A DNA stretch of 64,000 nucleotides from Malurus cyaneus samueli (GCA_009741485.1 CM019218.1:35712387-35776386); one strand, 5' to 3'. Numbered from the stretch's first letter, positions 1 through 13,700 are shown. Notes: generated by a model from the letters alone, not told the origin. Numbers and translations: made by a program.

Positions 1-3000
1 GTGCATGCTTATCACCATCACCCTTTTGTCACAGAGACAAAAGACTATTTGTGTAAGCTTTCTTACACACTTAAGACAGAATGTTGCTCTAACTTTTCCA
101 AGACTTTGTGACAAGGACAGTTTTAGAAGTTTCTCTATATCTGACCCAATATTGCTAAAATTTTTTTTTGCTTCCCAAATGACCTTTTCCTTGTCATTGA
201 AGAAAATTACTATTATGGTATGGACTCAATCATGATACATCTGTATGTTCATGTTCTTTTTTTATAAATTAATTATGGGGGAAAAGAGGCAGAAGAAAAT
301 GTATTACTTCAAGATTACATCCCTCCTTATCCTTTATGCTAGTCCTGCTCTATCTTTGTCTTTCACTAGTGTCATTGGTAACAATTTCAAGCCCACGTCC
401 CCAAAATAAAAAAAAAATATATACCCTAATAAACTTCCTCATGGAAAAAATTAAAAATACATTCTTTGTTTTTTATTGTAAAGAGTGTATTTAACCCAGA
501 CAAAGCTGAATAGTGATAACTAATTGTGGGCAAAATTCTACAAAACAGATTGCCAAGAGAAAACACTATTGTAGAATAACAAGTGAAGGAAAATGTGCTA
601 AGACTATGACTTTCATCCAAAGATGTGAAAACTTAATAAAAAACAGTACTTGAAAGCAACAGAAATAATTCACATTTATAACCCAAGCTTAGATTTGCTA
701 ATTACAACTGCTCTGCAAAAAGTTACTCTCGACTTCTCTTTATGGAAGAGGGGGGTGGGGAAAGAAAGAGGAAAGAAAGTTTTAAGACCAATGCATTCAG
801 ACTTTCTAAACTGCAGCTCTCACTTTTACAGCTGAGGAGCAATACTGTTAAACTGAATTCCCCTTATTGCCCTCAGATTAGAAAAGAAACAAGCATAGTT
901 CAGAGTTCTGTGAAAATAATAGCAGAGGGAAATCTACTAGTCTGAAGAATTCATACTTACTGCCCTTCAAATGCAAGTTATCTTCAAATAAGTTTCTTTT
1001 GCTTTTTGTAGCTTTACTTTCAAGTGTTAACATACTCAGCATAGGTTGCTCCATCATCTCTCGGGTGTAACAAATCAAAGCTTTATTTTCACCTCTGACA
1101 TTTTCAAAAAAACACATGAATATATGACATACCTTATGCTGTAACAGTTCAACTGTGCATCAGCTAACAAATTTTTTTAGGTTTAAGCCTACACGCTGTA
1201 CAGCCTACTTGCTTTCTTTCTGTACTTCGCCAGATCTCCTCAATTTCACAAACTTCTGAACAGAACTGTCATTATTAATTCTCAGCAAGACACCTAAGCC
1301 ACTATGAATCACTGCAGCGAGTGGCAGCAAGTGTCGGCACTATTCTCACAATGCTTCAGAAACGGAGAGAAGTCCTAAAGCAACTAAAAGCTTTTCACTA
1401 AACCTACCACTGACTTGATTCTTGCACAAGTCTTCATGCAACTTTATTAAATAAGAGAGCAAAGAAAAAGCGTGCATGAGGGTGACATAGCATTTCCCTA
1501 GCCAGAAATATTATTCTACCTCTCTAACACCAGGGTCTCAGCTCCATGTCTCCAAGTAGGGACGCCACACAGGCTGGAACTTTAGTTTCTCACACTTCAT
1601 TAAAAGCTGATCAGTGACCAATATGCATCCTATAACTGCCCACAGTGAAGTTGGGTCTTCAGAATTTACTCACTGAACATCAGGCACGAGAAACCTACTT
1701 GGCTCTATGCAAGAGTATAGATCACACATGTTGCGTTCCTTCTTAACACATGCACTGCACGATGTAAACCATTATATTTACTATGCACAACTGCACATTG
1801 TTCCATGCTGTGTGAAAATTAAATTGTTGATTAATATTCTACCCATTAAAAAACTGATAATTATTTTTCCTGAAGAGAGCTGGAAGTGAAAACAGAAAAA
1901 AAGGCTTTGTTGTAGTTTCTTAAGATGCTGCTCAACAGCATTGCTAAGTCACAGATTTCTATACAACAGATTCCTGCAAATAAAGACCAAGTGAGTGAGA
2001 ACTCCTTTGCATAGGGAAGTTGTTCTTTTCCCAGAACTTACATTTGCCACGACCATTGCATTTTAGCAGCACAATACTTTTAACAACATTATCATCTGGG
2101 ACACTGGCAGCTCTGCAGTCCAGTGGTAGAGATAACAAAAGTATTTAAACTTCAATAATCATAGAGAAATTCACTGTTTTCATGGGTTTGATTATCAGAA
2201 CAACACAAAGAAACAAACTACTGTGACTTCATACTGACTGTACGCACTGTGTAGTATAAGTAAAGTCAAACATTTTTCAAGATCTTTTGAAAATCCATGT
2301 TCATCCTATGAACAAGTGTCCTTTAGTAGTTAGAGCTCAACAGAAAATATATAGGTGCATTTCTAGTGATGGGTAATTTAAAATACATGTTAGTATAGAC
2401 TACTATGTAGCATAACTAGAGAGAGTTATAAATACAAGTGTATAAATACAAGTTTAAAAGTTATGGTAAGATGTACTTGCTTTCTTACATTCCACACAGG
2501 ATCTCACCACTGTTCATGCTTCTCACGTGAACTGGTAGTCAATACAGCTTGCTTCATGGCATCAGGACAAGCTGATTTTGAAATTACCATGGGCATCTAG
2601 AGCTTACCAGAGAATCCTGAAACAGCTTGCTGTGAGACATAGCCCCATGCAGAGGCTCATGCTGGTTTTAGAGAATAAATCACCTTCAAGAGACGCATGC
2701 TATCACATCAGCAAAACCTCCGTTTTTGTTGAACTACTATTCTCATTAAAAAATCATTTTCTTTAGTATCCTTACATGTTTCTTCCTGAATTCACTGTTC
2801 CCCTATTAAAACATACTATAATTTTTTTCAGTAAACAAAATTTCTAGACAAATGTTAATCATTGTCTGGACATTTTCTTAGGAATAATCATTCTCAAAAC
2901 AGGACACATGCAGCTAGTAACAGGTGAATGGAGGTATCTAGTTGAAACACTACTCATTTTACCTATGCTCTAAAATATTTTCCCCCTCCAAAGATCTAAT

Positions 3001-3806
3001 CAGTTGACCTAAATTGATTCCATTACTGATACATTAAGTAATACAATTAAGGAACTGCTTAAGTCAGTTTACTAAGGATGGGATGGTGTGGTATATATGG
3101 TATATACATACATTTGTGTATGTGCTGCTCTTTTATGTTCTTAAAAACAAAAGTGAGAACAAGTTTTGTAGATATCTCAATTTACATATATTTCTTCTTG
3201 TCGCTCATGAAGCCCATGTTCAAGTTCAACAGTCTTTCTGTTAAGCATTCAGTTGTAATGATTACTCATACTTTAGAGCTGTCAAAGAGAATTCCTACCA
3301 AATGGCAAATATAAGACAGTTGTGGTATAATTTATCATAATAAAAACATCCAACTAATTATCAAATTGTCTATTAAGTACCCATAACTGACATAAATTTA
3401 GTTGGACTAGACATTAAGAAAAATTCCAGCATACTCACCCATATACACAGTGTGGGCCTACTAAGTCAAAATCAAAAGATTTGCCTAAACCAGAATGGTC
3501 TCGTTTAGAAGTTTTAAGAACTAATAAAGAAAGCGACAAAATCAATCTATTTTTCCATCTCCCTTAATTTAAAACATTTGTTTCAACACAAGAAAAATTG
3601 CTACAGCCTCCACTGATTAAACTAGTTTCTTGTTTGATAGACTCACAATAACTCATCCTATCCTTTGTTGAGAAATCCAATAAAAATCAAAAATGTCTGG
3701 TTGCCCACATTTATTTCTGCACTTAAAAGTTTAGCAGCTCTCGTGGAATCTGGGAAAAGAGACATCTTTAGAACATGGTGTTAAAAATATATCTCTGTTT
3801 CCCTAC
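1..3806 (-). other. PHF21A: PHF21A intron after coding exon 3 (partial)
   Basis: AT-rich unique sequence that begins at the donor GTAGGG (3,806 downward on the minus strand) and runs off the left edge. No PHF21A exon was found in it. The one exon-like interval, 961-1,094 minus, does not encode PHF21A residues and is treated as a finding. There are short tandem duplications near 2,430-2,455 (taaatacaagt twice). I see no recognisable interspersed repeat. Confidence 0.8.
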
Positions 3807-3872
3807 CTGTTTTTCACTCAGAGCTGTGATTTTGGCTTGAAGTTCATGAAGCTGTTTCTTCAAATCAGCGTT
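3807..3872 (-). CDS. PHF21A: PHF21A coding exon 3 (residues 30-51)
   Basis: Minus-strand translation begins NADLKKQLHELQ and ends ITALSEKQ, matching PHF21A residues 30-51 as I know the family. The exon is 66 bases, 22 codons, phase 0 at both ends. The acceptor is TTTTTTCTTTCTAATCAG and the donor is CAG|GTAGGG. The residues form clear heptads (leucines at 33, 37 and 40, then Ile44 and Leu47) typical of a coiled coil, consistent with a protein-interaction segment. In the family the next residues start KRVVEQL; I searched the sequence left of 3,807 for an exon encoding them and did not find one, so the rest of the gene lies outside the window. Confidence 0.95.
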
Positions 3873-6011
3873 CTGATTAGAAAGAAAAAATATCTGTGAG
3901 AAAGATATTCCATTTGTTAACATAGAGTAGTAGCAGGAAGGTGGGTTTTTTTCTTTGTTTGTTTTTTTGCATAGTGTACTACAAATACAGCACCTCTGGA
4001 TGTACAGCCAATAAAATTCAAGAGGCTCAACAAAGCCTTACTTAAGTCACTGAGTGCAACAATAATCAGAGGACCTTTCTAGCACTCAGAAAGACAGCCC
4101 AATTTGGAAAAAAAAGATTTCATTAAAACATCCATAAGTGCTTATCACATTATAAAGCACATTTGTACATTTCATCAAGTTTACAAATTAAACAATAAAT
4201 GTTTGTTAATATGTAATACAATAGTATCATACTGTATATAACAATATGCTATGGTATGTTACCTAAAACATTCTCACCTATGCTACTTATGTAAAGACAT
4301 TTATTTTTAACTGTGTACAGTATCAAACATATCTATTAAATTTATATTGACATGTAATAGTTGAAGGCAAACATACTTAAGTCCTTATTTCCATGTATGT
4401 TTATGCCTTAGACTGTACTAAAGAGAATTACAATTGCCTTGGCACATCATTCGTATCAGCACTTTGCTTACAGTAGCACTTTTCTATGTCTCAGATTTGA
4501 AAGCCATAAGCATCACTAGAACATTGCAGACAGAAAACAATTTTTATCAGGACTTTTTCTCTCCTACTGAAAAAAAAGAAAATTAAAGAAACATCTGTCC
4601 TTAGTTTAAAACCTGTGAAGCTCTGCAGAAAGAAGCTCTGCAGAAAGAGAAGCTACTTTCCCTTAATTTTCCTCCTTTCTCACTTTTTTGTTCTCATTTA
4701 TGTTGTAAAGTTTTTATACTAGGTTACATGCAAGGTTTAGTCTGCTGGGCAGAAATATTATAGCATAAGGCTAATGTCATTAGAGGAACTACATGCATAT
4801 TCCCTATTTTTATATTCTTCCATACAATTTTGAAATGCATTTTGATCTCAGCTTGCAGATAGTCTCCAGTTCCTGCAAAACCAGATATGGACCAGTCAGC
4901 CTCCCTTCTTGCAGATTCTACTTAATAATCTGGGATAAAAATGCATTCAGAGCATTGGAAATAGGGACCAGCTTTACTTTTCCTGACTCTAGGAACTTTG
5001 CACGGCTGCTCACAGCATGACCTCACTTTCAGCAAATATGAACTGAAAGCAAACTGCTCTGCTGACCAATTGTTCGCAGACCTGACTAGCAAATAAGAGC
5101 AAAGATATTACCCAAAACCCATCAGAATAAGAAACTGATACCCATCAGTTCTAGAAAACAGATTTTCCAATACACCCTGCTTAACCTCCCTCTCTCACAG
5201 GTTTAACTACTTGAGTGTTATTAAAAACTGTCTTCCCACTTCACTGAGCTCAGAAAAAAAAAAGTACATTCAGAAAATACAGGACATTTACTATTGTATG
5301 GGGATGGGAGCTCAAATAATCAAGTGAGCTGCCTTTATCTCTCTACTCAACACTGCAGACTTGTTTGAGAACTCCACAGAACTCCCCATCCAGCATACTG
5401 GAGTGTTTAACTACTGTGCAGGAAAACCCAGGGATCTTACACAGTCATCAGGAAAGGGAGGACTACTGCTGTCTATTCAAGGAGTCCAGTTATCCAGTTT
5501 CAGTAGCTCTGAAACTTCCCAAGGCCAAGTGCCCGTTCTGTGGACACTACAGTGCTGGTAAGATACCCAAGACAAGCAATTTGAACAGTCTTAAGTTATA
5601 TTTTGTAGACAAAATTCCTTGGACAGAATATCCTCTCTCTTGTTGTACTGTGAGCCTTCTGATACTCAAAAAAAAAAATATTGCTAATAATGGCAGCTTT
5701 TCTAGGGAACAGCTTCCAATAGAATCAGAAACTTACTGTACATCTGAACTGCACCATAGCCCAGAAAAGTGACATGATTAAAACAATTAAGCATATGTAT
5801 GAGGCAAAAGGCTCCATAACAGCAAGAATTTTGGTTTTGTTTTAAACAATCCAACAGTCATTGTTCAAAAACCTGTTTGTAAGTTTTCTTCTAAACACTG
5901 TGTTAGCTAGGAAGAAGGTGATCCAGAAATATCTAAAATCCTCAAGTTTCATGCACTGTTATTTCCTGAATTTGTAACAGTAAATAATCCAATGTAAAAA
6001 TAAATAGTTAC
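3873..6011 (-). other. PHF21A: PHF21A intron between coding exons 2 and 3
   Basis: A 2,139-bp GT-AG intron, phase 0, AT-rich. It contains a short direct duplication near 4,619-4,650 (agctctgcagaaaga repeated). The overlapping plus-strand ORFs near 5,361-5,772 are treated as chance ORFs. No repeat family was recognised. Confidence 0.85.
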
Positions 6012-6044
6012 CTGTGGATCTTGCTTCATTTGGGCAACCAATTT
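6012..6044 (-). CDS. PHF21A: PHF21A coding exon 2 (residues 19-29, 33 bp)
   Basis: Minus-strand translation is KLVAQMKQDPQ, which continues the PHF21A N-terminus directly after exon 1. The acceptor is excellent (TCTTTTTTCTTCCAG before the exon) and the donor is CAG|GTAACT. The exon is only 33 bases, 11 codons, and phase 0 on both sides, so skipping it would keep the reading frame. It is too short to stand out as an open reading frame and is identified by protein recognition plus flawless splice sites. The residues belong to the N-terminal coiled-coil region; the DPQ end is a likely small break in the helix. Confidence 0.95.
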
Positions 6045-9000
6045 CTGGAAGAAAAAAGATGCAACAATACAATGAAGATTTTCATTGCAAATCTTGTTGA
6101 ATAGTTTGAAATTCAGTATTTTCTAAGAAGCTTTGCAAAAGCAAAATATTCACTTTACAGCAGTAGCAAAGCCTGAGGTCCAGCATTATAACATTTTCAA
6201 GTTCATTCTTATCAATACAGTAAAAGTACCATATTAAGCCATCACTTTTGCTCCTCTTAAACAGCTCTTGAACAAGTGATGTTTTTTAATGATCATTTAA
6301 GCCAGCTGGGTAAGATAATTTAATAGCTGTGTCTCCTCTAGAACTGCTGCCCTCTTTGCTTGCAGTCACAAGAAACACAAACCACAGATAACCGCTGCAG
6401 GCACAAAAGCTGTTTGTATATTCAAGGGCAGAATGCTTCAAGTACTAAAGCTCCGCCTGTGTGTTGGCTTGGCTGGTACCAGATGGACGACCCATGTTCA
6501 GAAGTATCTTTGCCACTTTTCTCCCTCAGAGAGAGATTGAGATCATTGTAGAAGAGATGCCCTCCACATCCAAGGGAAAGCAGACAGATTGTACCATTCA
6601 CTATCCTTCCTCCCTCACTTCCTTCAGGCAGCTGCAGGAGAATGCTGTCTATTGCTAAGCAAGGGAAAAGTTACCAAAGAAAACCAGAGCCCAGAATGAA
6701 GAGACAACATAAACCAAACATTCCTAATATCTTTTTTAATTACAGTGACGTTTATTCATCACACTGCCATGTCCCTTCCACACATGCCATGTAGAAATCT
6801 GCATTTTTTTCCCCATTTACTCATCAGAATAAGAAAAACGAGTGAGAAACCAAACAAAGCAAGCAGGAAAAGTGTGTGTTTTATTCTATCTGCATTGATA
6901 CCACTCAGAGACAGTAAATTCTCTTTAGAAGTTTATTTTCTTTCACATGCTAAAAATTGTATTTAAAAACCCAAACCAAACCCAACACAAATATAATTTT
7001 GCATCAGATTATAGGTTTACCTGCTGCATTTTCTTTCTAGTAGTAGACAATAAAAAAAAATCCCAGAGGAATTAGCATGGTGTCTGTGAGCAGTGTGTTG
7101 TCTCTCATCTTTCAAACATTTACATCTCCAGTGCCTTCAAAGATTATGTCTTTGGTTTGGTAGCTACTAATATACATTTCTTTCATTGATCTGATTTAAT
7201 TACTTTTTGAACCAGGAAAACATTCTAGATTCTGTGACAGTAAGTTCCCATGTTAAATTGCAGGACTCTTACATAAAAGGATGACCTCCTTTTTCTTTTG
7301 AATCTGCTTCCTTACAATGCAAGCATGAGGGACTAATAAGCTTAGGGAAAACCAGAGCTTGACTTGAGTCAAGAGCAGTTGGAACCTGGACTTGATGATC
7401 CTTACAGATCCCTTCCAACTTGAGATATTGTATTATTCTCTATTCAGCTCCTTCTTACACTTTTTCCACACCACACATTCCCCTATCAGTCCTCATTTTT
7501 TCAGATTAAAAGACTCCTCATGCACGAATCATTCCATTGCTTTGTTCACTCTTGGCACTCTTCTGTAATTCTCTAGTTTGTCATCTGGAGACAAAGTTTA
7601 AAACTACGTGCAACACTCAAGTACTCTGTACTGCAAAAACTCCTTCCACTGTGCCAACAATCAGTTCACAGTCTGCTATTGCAGATGTAAAACTGGGCCT
7701 GTTTACCAAAAGTGCATCACTTGGTATTTCTCTATACTGAATATTGTTGTTTCGTCATGCTGCCATTCAGCATCACAGGAACACACTTAGCTTATTTTTC
7801 CTTGGTGCTTCCTGCCACGTTGGAGCTTGACAAGCAACAAATCTGTTAGTTTTTATACAAAGTGCTCCTGTAGACACAGTCATAAGACAATACAGTCAGT
7901 ACTCTAAACTCTTTATAAAATATTGCTAAATTTTTGGATCACATAGTATGACATCATGCAATACTTAGAAAAAAAAAACTTCTTTTGATTTGACCTCAAA
8001 ACATAAGGTAAATTTAAGGTATTTTAAAGGCTACTGATCCTTTTGTTATTAAATAAGAGAAGGACAAGAATGTTTTAGGTTCTTTCCACACATCAGCTTG
8101 AGGAATCATCCATGAAACTCTTCTGTAAGAATAGCTAAATTTAAGTCCTTTAACACCTCTTGTGATCCAAACTATGAAGAACAGACTGCTTCAAAATAAC
8201 TTTAATTAAGTCAACACAGTAGCAGAATGAATTACTTAGACTTGATGCATCTCTTCTCAGGACAAGCAATATAGCTTGGACATGGAAGACATTTGAATAT
8301 TCAAGTTGTACCTTGATATAGGAAGTGATGTGGTTAGATGTCATTCATGGTGGGTTCTCTGATCACAGAAACTAAACAAAAAAAAAGTAGCTTTTTCTGA
8401 ACTATTTAAGATTTCCCTTGGGTCCTTACTGGTAGTTTAAGAAATGCTTTGCCAAAGCAGCATTATAAAAGCCTCAGACAGAGTTCTGGAAGTGAAAGGG
8501 AAGAGACAAAACCCAGAGAGCTATTCTATAAACAAAACCACAACCATACTGATAATCACTTGTACAGCCATCTAAGAAGCAGTCATGGGCCAAATACTGC
8601 ATCGTGAAACTCAGAGAGTTTGGCTACAGTGCTGAGCTGAATTCCTTATGCTCATCACAGACATCTGTCCACCACTTCCAACAGGACAACAAACCATGAC
8701 TGCGTGAGTGCTGGCAAGCTTTGTTAGAGTCCTCAGAAAAAGAAATACTAACAGAAGTAAAAGATGACAAGAGATAATTTTCCATAAATCCTGAGTAAAA
8801 AGGAATAACATATTGTATCTCTTGAGGTTTTAAAATTCAGAGTTATAAAAGAAAGTTCAAGCATTTAATTTGAAAATTTGGAGGGTTTTTGTGCCAAACC
8901 TATTTTCATTTCTATCAGTGTGCATATTGACAAGCAATAACCACATAAGCACAGCTCACAAAACCTTTACAGAAGCACCCAACATTTTGTTGCAAATGTT

Positions 9001-10618
9001 ATTTTCCACTGTAAATGCATAGACCTTTTCTTATCCTTAATTATAGAAATATCCAGTATCTTGAATTTAAAAAAACAACCTTTTGATATGTGTTTTTTCT
9101 AGATTTACCAACTAAAACCTAATTTAATTAAAGTTGATTTCAGTGCAGAGCTCATTATAATGACGACTGGGCAAAGTTAAAGCAAACCAGGTCAAAAACC
9201 CCAACAACTTCAAGCTGTTAAAAACAAGAGTATTTTTGGACATATTCCAGTCTTCATCCCTGTTCAGCAGTGTCATTATGAATAGATGCTAAGGATTATT
9301 CAAAAACCACAGTCTCAAAATTTTTGGTTCATAAAGGGGAATGAAGATGCACACAAGAGGTAAATGCTGTCATATGAACATAAGCATGGCTAACGTTTTA
9401 ATTGCTTCACAGTAGATAATACTTGAAAAAAATTACTTACTGCCATTAAATATTTCTATGTCTGCAGCAAAATGCCATGGGTGATTTCTGAACTTTCTTA
9501 CTGCCATAACAAAACTTCATTGAAGTTTTGAATGCAAAGGCCTTGCACCTTTTAAGGAGAGCAAAATACTTATCTGTAGTCCTGAAATCCATCTTAAGCT
9601 TTATCAAGTTTTCTTCCCTAGCTGTAAGTTGTATTTTGTTAAAGCAGACATAGCCTGATTTTACTAATTCTCCCATTCAAGTTCTTGCAATATGCTCTTC
9701 ATTGCAGCAAGTACTGAACAAGCCATTCAGATCACATTTTAGACAAGTCACCAAGTAATTTTGAGACATTTTCCAAATTTCATATGATGGACTATACCGA
9801 TCAACATCATGTATTTCTTTTATCCACTGTGTAACAGCTGCGAGTTTCAGATATCTGAAGAGCTTCAGAAGTACTCAGAGAAGTGCGCTGAGAAAAAGTC
9901 TCATTGTAAATTTAACATTTCAAATGGCCAGCTACTCTGTGCCTATGGCTGTAATAATTTTCTTCCAAGAATTAATATGCATATGTCCTCCTATTATTTG
10001 CTAAATTAGGTTTTGTTATCATTAGTTTTAATATTTCCTCATTTGCATTGTAAAAAAAGGGCAAACTACAACCATACTGCCATATAGCATCGAACAGGTA
10101 ACTAGCAAAAAGACCCAACACGTAAAAATTTACAAAGCCCAAGAACAAACATTTTGGTTTTCAAAAATACACAAGTTTAGAAGCTACTAAAGTAGAAGAC
10201 ATTCCAGAAGAGAAGCATCAGCTGAAACTATGCAGCTCTATATACACTTCATTTCAAAGTTCCTTCACCATAGTCCTCCACTTCTGCCTGAATATTGAAG
10301 TTGGCTTCAGAATACCAGAAAAACCATCCAGATAGAAGTTGCTGAACACAGTTTTCAGAATGTTTTTATTACTGCTACAAAATATCAAAAAAATCCCCAC
10401 CCACAGCTTGATATGTAGATTTTTTCACATTTGCTAAAAAACAACAGGTGGTGAGGTCAAAATGCAGAGTATAAAATTCTGAAGTAGATTCAAGCTTCTA
10501 AAACAATTATTACTATAGTTGTAGTGCTATTGCTTTGTGCTTCCATTAGTAGTAAACTGTCAGCAGTACTAATGCTGCTATTACGTTAAAGTCTAAAGCA
10601 AGAAAGAATATAAATTAC
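6045..10618 (-). other. PHF21A: PHF21A intron between coding exons 1 and 2
   Basis: A 4,574-bp GT-AG intron, phase 0. Apart from one short CR1 3' end (7,374-7,445) it is unique AT-rich sequence. A splice-like interval near 9,440-9,465 on the minus strand (acceptor TTTTGCTGCAG, donor GGCA|GTAAGT) would bring an in-frame TAG into the message, so it is at best a cryptic exon. Confidence 0.85.
7374..7445 (+). repeat. CR1 LINE, short 3'-end fragment
   Basis: The stretch reads ggacttgatgatccttaca, then gatcccttccaacttgaga, then tattgtattattct. This is the familiar extreme 3' end of avian CR1 retroposons, where copies end in a run of ATTCTATG-like units. Orientation is plus, opposite to the host gene. 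CR1 copies are usually cut off at the 5' end, as here. Divergence in the terminal octamer suggests an old insertion. Confidence 0.85.
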
Positions 10619-10672
10619 CTGGTGAACCTGAATTTCCACTTTCAGAGCCTCCTGTAGAGTCTGCAGCTCCAT
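10619..10672 (-). CDS. PHF21A: PHF21A coding exon 1 (start codon, residues 1-18)
   Basis: Minus-strand translation gives MELQTLQEALKVEIQVHQ, which I recognise as the N-terminus of PHF21A (BHC80). PHF21A is a nuclear subunit of the LSD1-CoREST-HDAC (BHC) repressor complex; its PHD finger, outside this window, binds histone H3 unmethylated at lysine 4. The start is well fixed. An in-frame TAG lies two codons upstream (10,676-10,678), and the ATG has A at -3 and G at +4, a strong Kozak context. The exon ends CAG|GTAATT, with the donor GT at 10,617-10,618. The 54 coding bases are 18 whole codons, so the following intron is phase 0. Leu, Val and Ile residues are spaced as in a coiled coil. The same exon carries 82 bases of 5' UTR. 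No changes that would break the gene are visible. Confidence 0.95.
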
Positions 10673-10754
10673 TCTCTACCTTCTCCACTTTCTCTAGATG
10701 TGTGTTTGCTGATTCCAGTGCCTTTAGTTTCAGGTTTCCTCTTTAACACCAGTC
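10673..10754 (-). other. PHF21A: PHF21A 5' UTR part of the start-codon exon
   Basis: These are the untranslated bases directly upstream of the PHF21A ATG. The upstream limit is a strong splice acceptor: the minus strand reads TTCGTTTTTTCTGTAG and then the exon, which starts GACTGG at 10,754. That acceptor means at least one more untranslated exon lies further upstream at higher coordinates. The segment has an in-frame TAG six bases before the ATG and no in-frame ATG of its own. Its promoter-side partner exon cannot be proved from this sequence alone; candidates are listed separately. Confidence 0.85.
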
Positions 10755-13700
10755 CTACAGAAAAAACGAAGTTTTTATTTTGGTTAGTGAAGGGGAAAAC
10801 TCAATTTGAAAAAAGGAGATTATAACAGAACAGGAATTCAATAGTGAACTACATTCAAATGCAGTTTTCTAGCCTAAACACAGTCAGTCTTTCAAACACA
10901 AGAAATCTACAGACTCTACAAAATGCCTGCCTTAGAGTCATTTCGTCAAATTTGTTACTTCCCACATATCCCAAAGTTGACATACTTATTCCTTATCTTA
11001 GTTTGCAGGCAGCTATTTCCTACCAATATCCTATTGCAGTTGTGTATTAAATTAGAAATTTTAACTACTGAGAATGTTATAAAAATCTGTGTAGGTGAAA
11101 ACTTATTCTGGAGAATAAAATTCTACAGCCCAAACAGCAATAATTAGTTAAATTGAATGTACTGCATTAACATACTTCCCTGGTACTATAGTTGTTCTTA
11201 GATGGGACAGTGTGCATGTTATTTAACAGAACAACATTAACATATTAATAACCCACTGCCTAAGTTTGTGCCAAATCATTAATTTCAGTTGAAATCTGTT
11301 CTGAAGGAACAGAAGAGTGATATAAAGCAGCACAAGAGATTTCAAAAACATTAATTTCTAAAATATTTTTATTCTTGGAATTCTACTTGTAGGTCATGAG
11401 ACTATAGTTAGCCATCTTCACTTATACTCCAAACAAATTAATCCCCTCAATTTCTGACATAGGAAAGCATAATCAGACATACTTCTAATAGCCTTGAAAG
11501 TTGGACAAGAGATTTTTGTTCAGAAATATGTTAAAAGTATCAGCTTCTGAAACAGGATTAAGATTCCCATATGCTCAAATCATAGTGGAACCTGTGTAAA
11601 AACATCTATAAATGCATACCTACTAAAGTCATTGGAAAACATTATATAGCAATCTTTCCAGTCACTTTTCCATCCAGACACCACAACTAAAGAAGTGCTG
11701 CAGTGTTAAAATAGTTCCTTTTTTATTATTTTTTGAATATTGCTTACAATCATTGCACAGGTATTGTTGCCAACTTAAGAGGCTTTCATAATGAGACTAC
11801 AATGTTTTCAAAAGGATCCTGACAGCTTGGATTAGATGTGCAAGCTGTAAAAAGAGAGTAATTCCCATAAGTTAAAGAATTTTATTTTAATGGCGTCTCA
11901 CTACAGTAAACTGAAGTGCGGGACAAGTTTGTGAACTCATGAAAATAAAAAAGTTGAAGAGGTGTGTTTGGTTTTATTTATCGTTTATCTTTTCAAACAG
12001 GAATGTATTACAAAAAGAGAAGACTATAAAAGAGGTTTTAAAAGCATTATATTTAAACTCATTCTTTGTCAGTGTTGTCTGCTCTTAGCTTAAAGTTACT
12101 TATTTAAATAACAAAGGCCTGATCAAACTTTCTAGTCAACACATGAAATGACCTTCTGTAAGGGCCTCTCCCACATGTGACACCAATGAGTGAAAACAGC
12201 TGCCTTTGCAGCATTAGTCTCTATAAAACTGTAATCTGTATCAAGGGATACATGGAAATTACATATAGTTCCCTGTCCCATTACCACAAACAGTAATGAG
12301 AAAACAGAACCACGGATTATTACTTCCACTCACTGACTAGAACAATTATAGCATGCTACAAGTCCCTACCACTGCAGTTTCAAGGTAACCATGCTTCAGA
12401 AAACCACATGGGAGACTGGTTAATGAAAACTGTAACCCACTGCAGAGGCAAGAAGTCCTTTTGACCCTTGAAAATCCAGTTTCAGGGTAAAGATAAAGGC
12501 AGACATGGTCATTTTTTTTCTCAATGTGTCTTCAACAAATCAGAAGGCACACTTGATGAATAGTTTGTATCACTGTAGCTACATGCTATCTTCAAAGTTG
12601 AGGGCAGAACAGCAAAACGGTTATGTCAAGGGAGAATACAAAAAATATCCATCTTTTAAATATATGTAGCTGTAACATCCAATACAAGTTCATGGCAAAT
12701 ATGACATAGTATTTCTGTAAAAGAACATGTAAAGATTGAGCAACTTCTATTAATGCACAACTCAATTTGACAGATAGAAACTGTAGTATCGATGGTTCAT
12801 AAAAACTAATCCAAGCTAACTGCATCTATGCCATGAACAACTAGCAAGATTTTGCAAAATTAATTTTTAAGAAGTTCAAGAAAATAGTGACACTGCTTTG
12901 CAGAAAAAAAGTAGTTGCTCAGCCTAGCTATGTTTATAGTGGTATAAACATGAAAAAATACATTTCATTTAGAAGTTTGGTCAAGTTGCCAAATTCTGAA
13001 TTTATACAATTGTTTCTTTCTAGAAATATATACATTGTTTCTTTCTGGAACACGTATTTGCGGTTTCCCTTCCCAAGCAGGCATAACTATTCAGTTATCC
13101 CTGCCTAGAATTCCCCCCAACTACCTTGCAAAATTATCCAATGATAAACAACCAATACATAAAAAGAAAAAAGAAAGTAGAGTGCGATCAATCCTAACAT
13201 CCAGCAAAACATAAACTGCACTCTTCTGGTTCACATAGAATAATATCTATAAATATCTATCAGGGCATCTGGTTAAATATTGCTCATACTTCCTCAGAGG
13301 AGCTACAGAACAACGTAAGTGGCCATACATTTTGCAAGTGCAAAAACCTTTAGTATTTTTAAACTTTTATTCTTTTAGACTGAACTTAAAGAGAAGATTT
13401 AAAAAACTTAAGTTCAGTGCCATTATGAACTGCCTATAACACCACATTTGAAGAGGTGTAAAACCACCTCTGGATTAATCATAGCACATGGTGCATTTTC
13501 CACTTTACTCTTACGGCAGTGGAATTATTTCAAATAAAAAGCTTGTAAAGGACTGGAATTGCATGGACAGCTTGGCCTGCAAAAGTCCTTCATTCTATTA
13601 CTTTTAAAGGAAAGCAAGCAAATGCCTTGCTCAACACCAGAATCAGTGTTCTCCAAAAGGAAAGCACAGGATATTCAGGAGTACATGCATCTCTCGTACA

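Noticed and set aside
5361..5772. Overlapping plus-strand ORFs of 66 and 135 codons in the intron between coding exons 2 and 3
   Set aside because: They lie on the strand opposite to the gene, have no domain and no convincing acceptor or donor.
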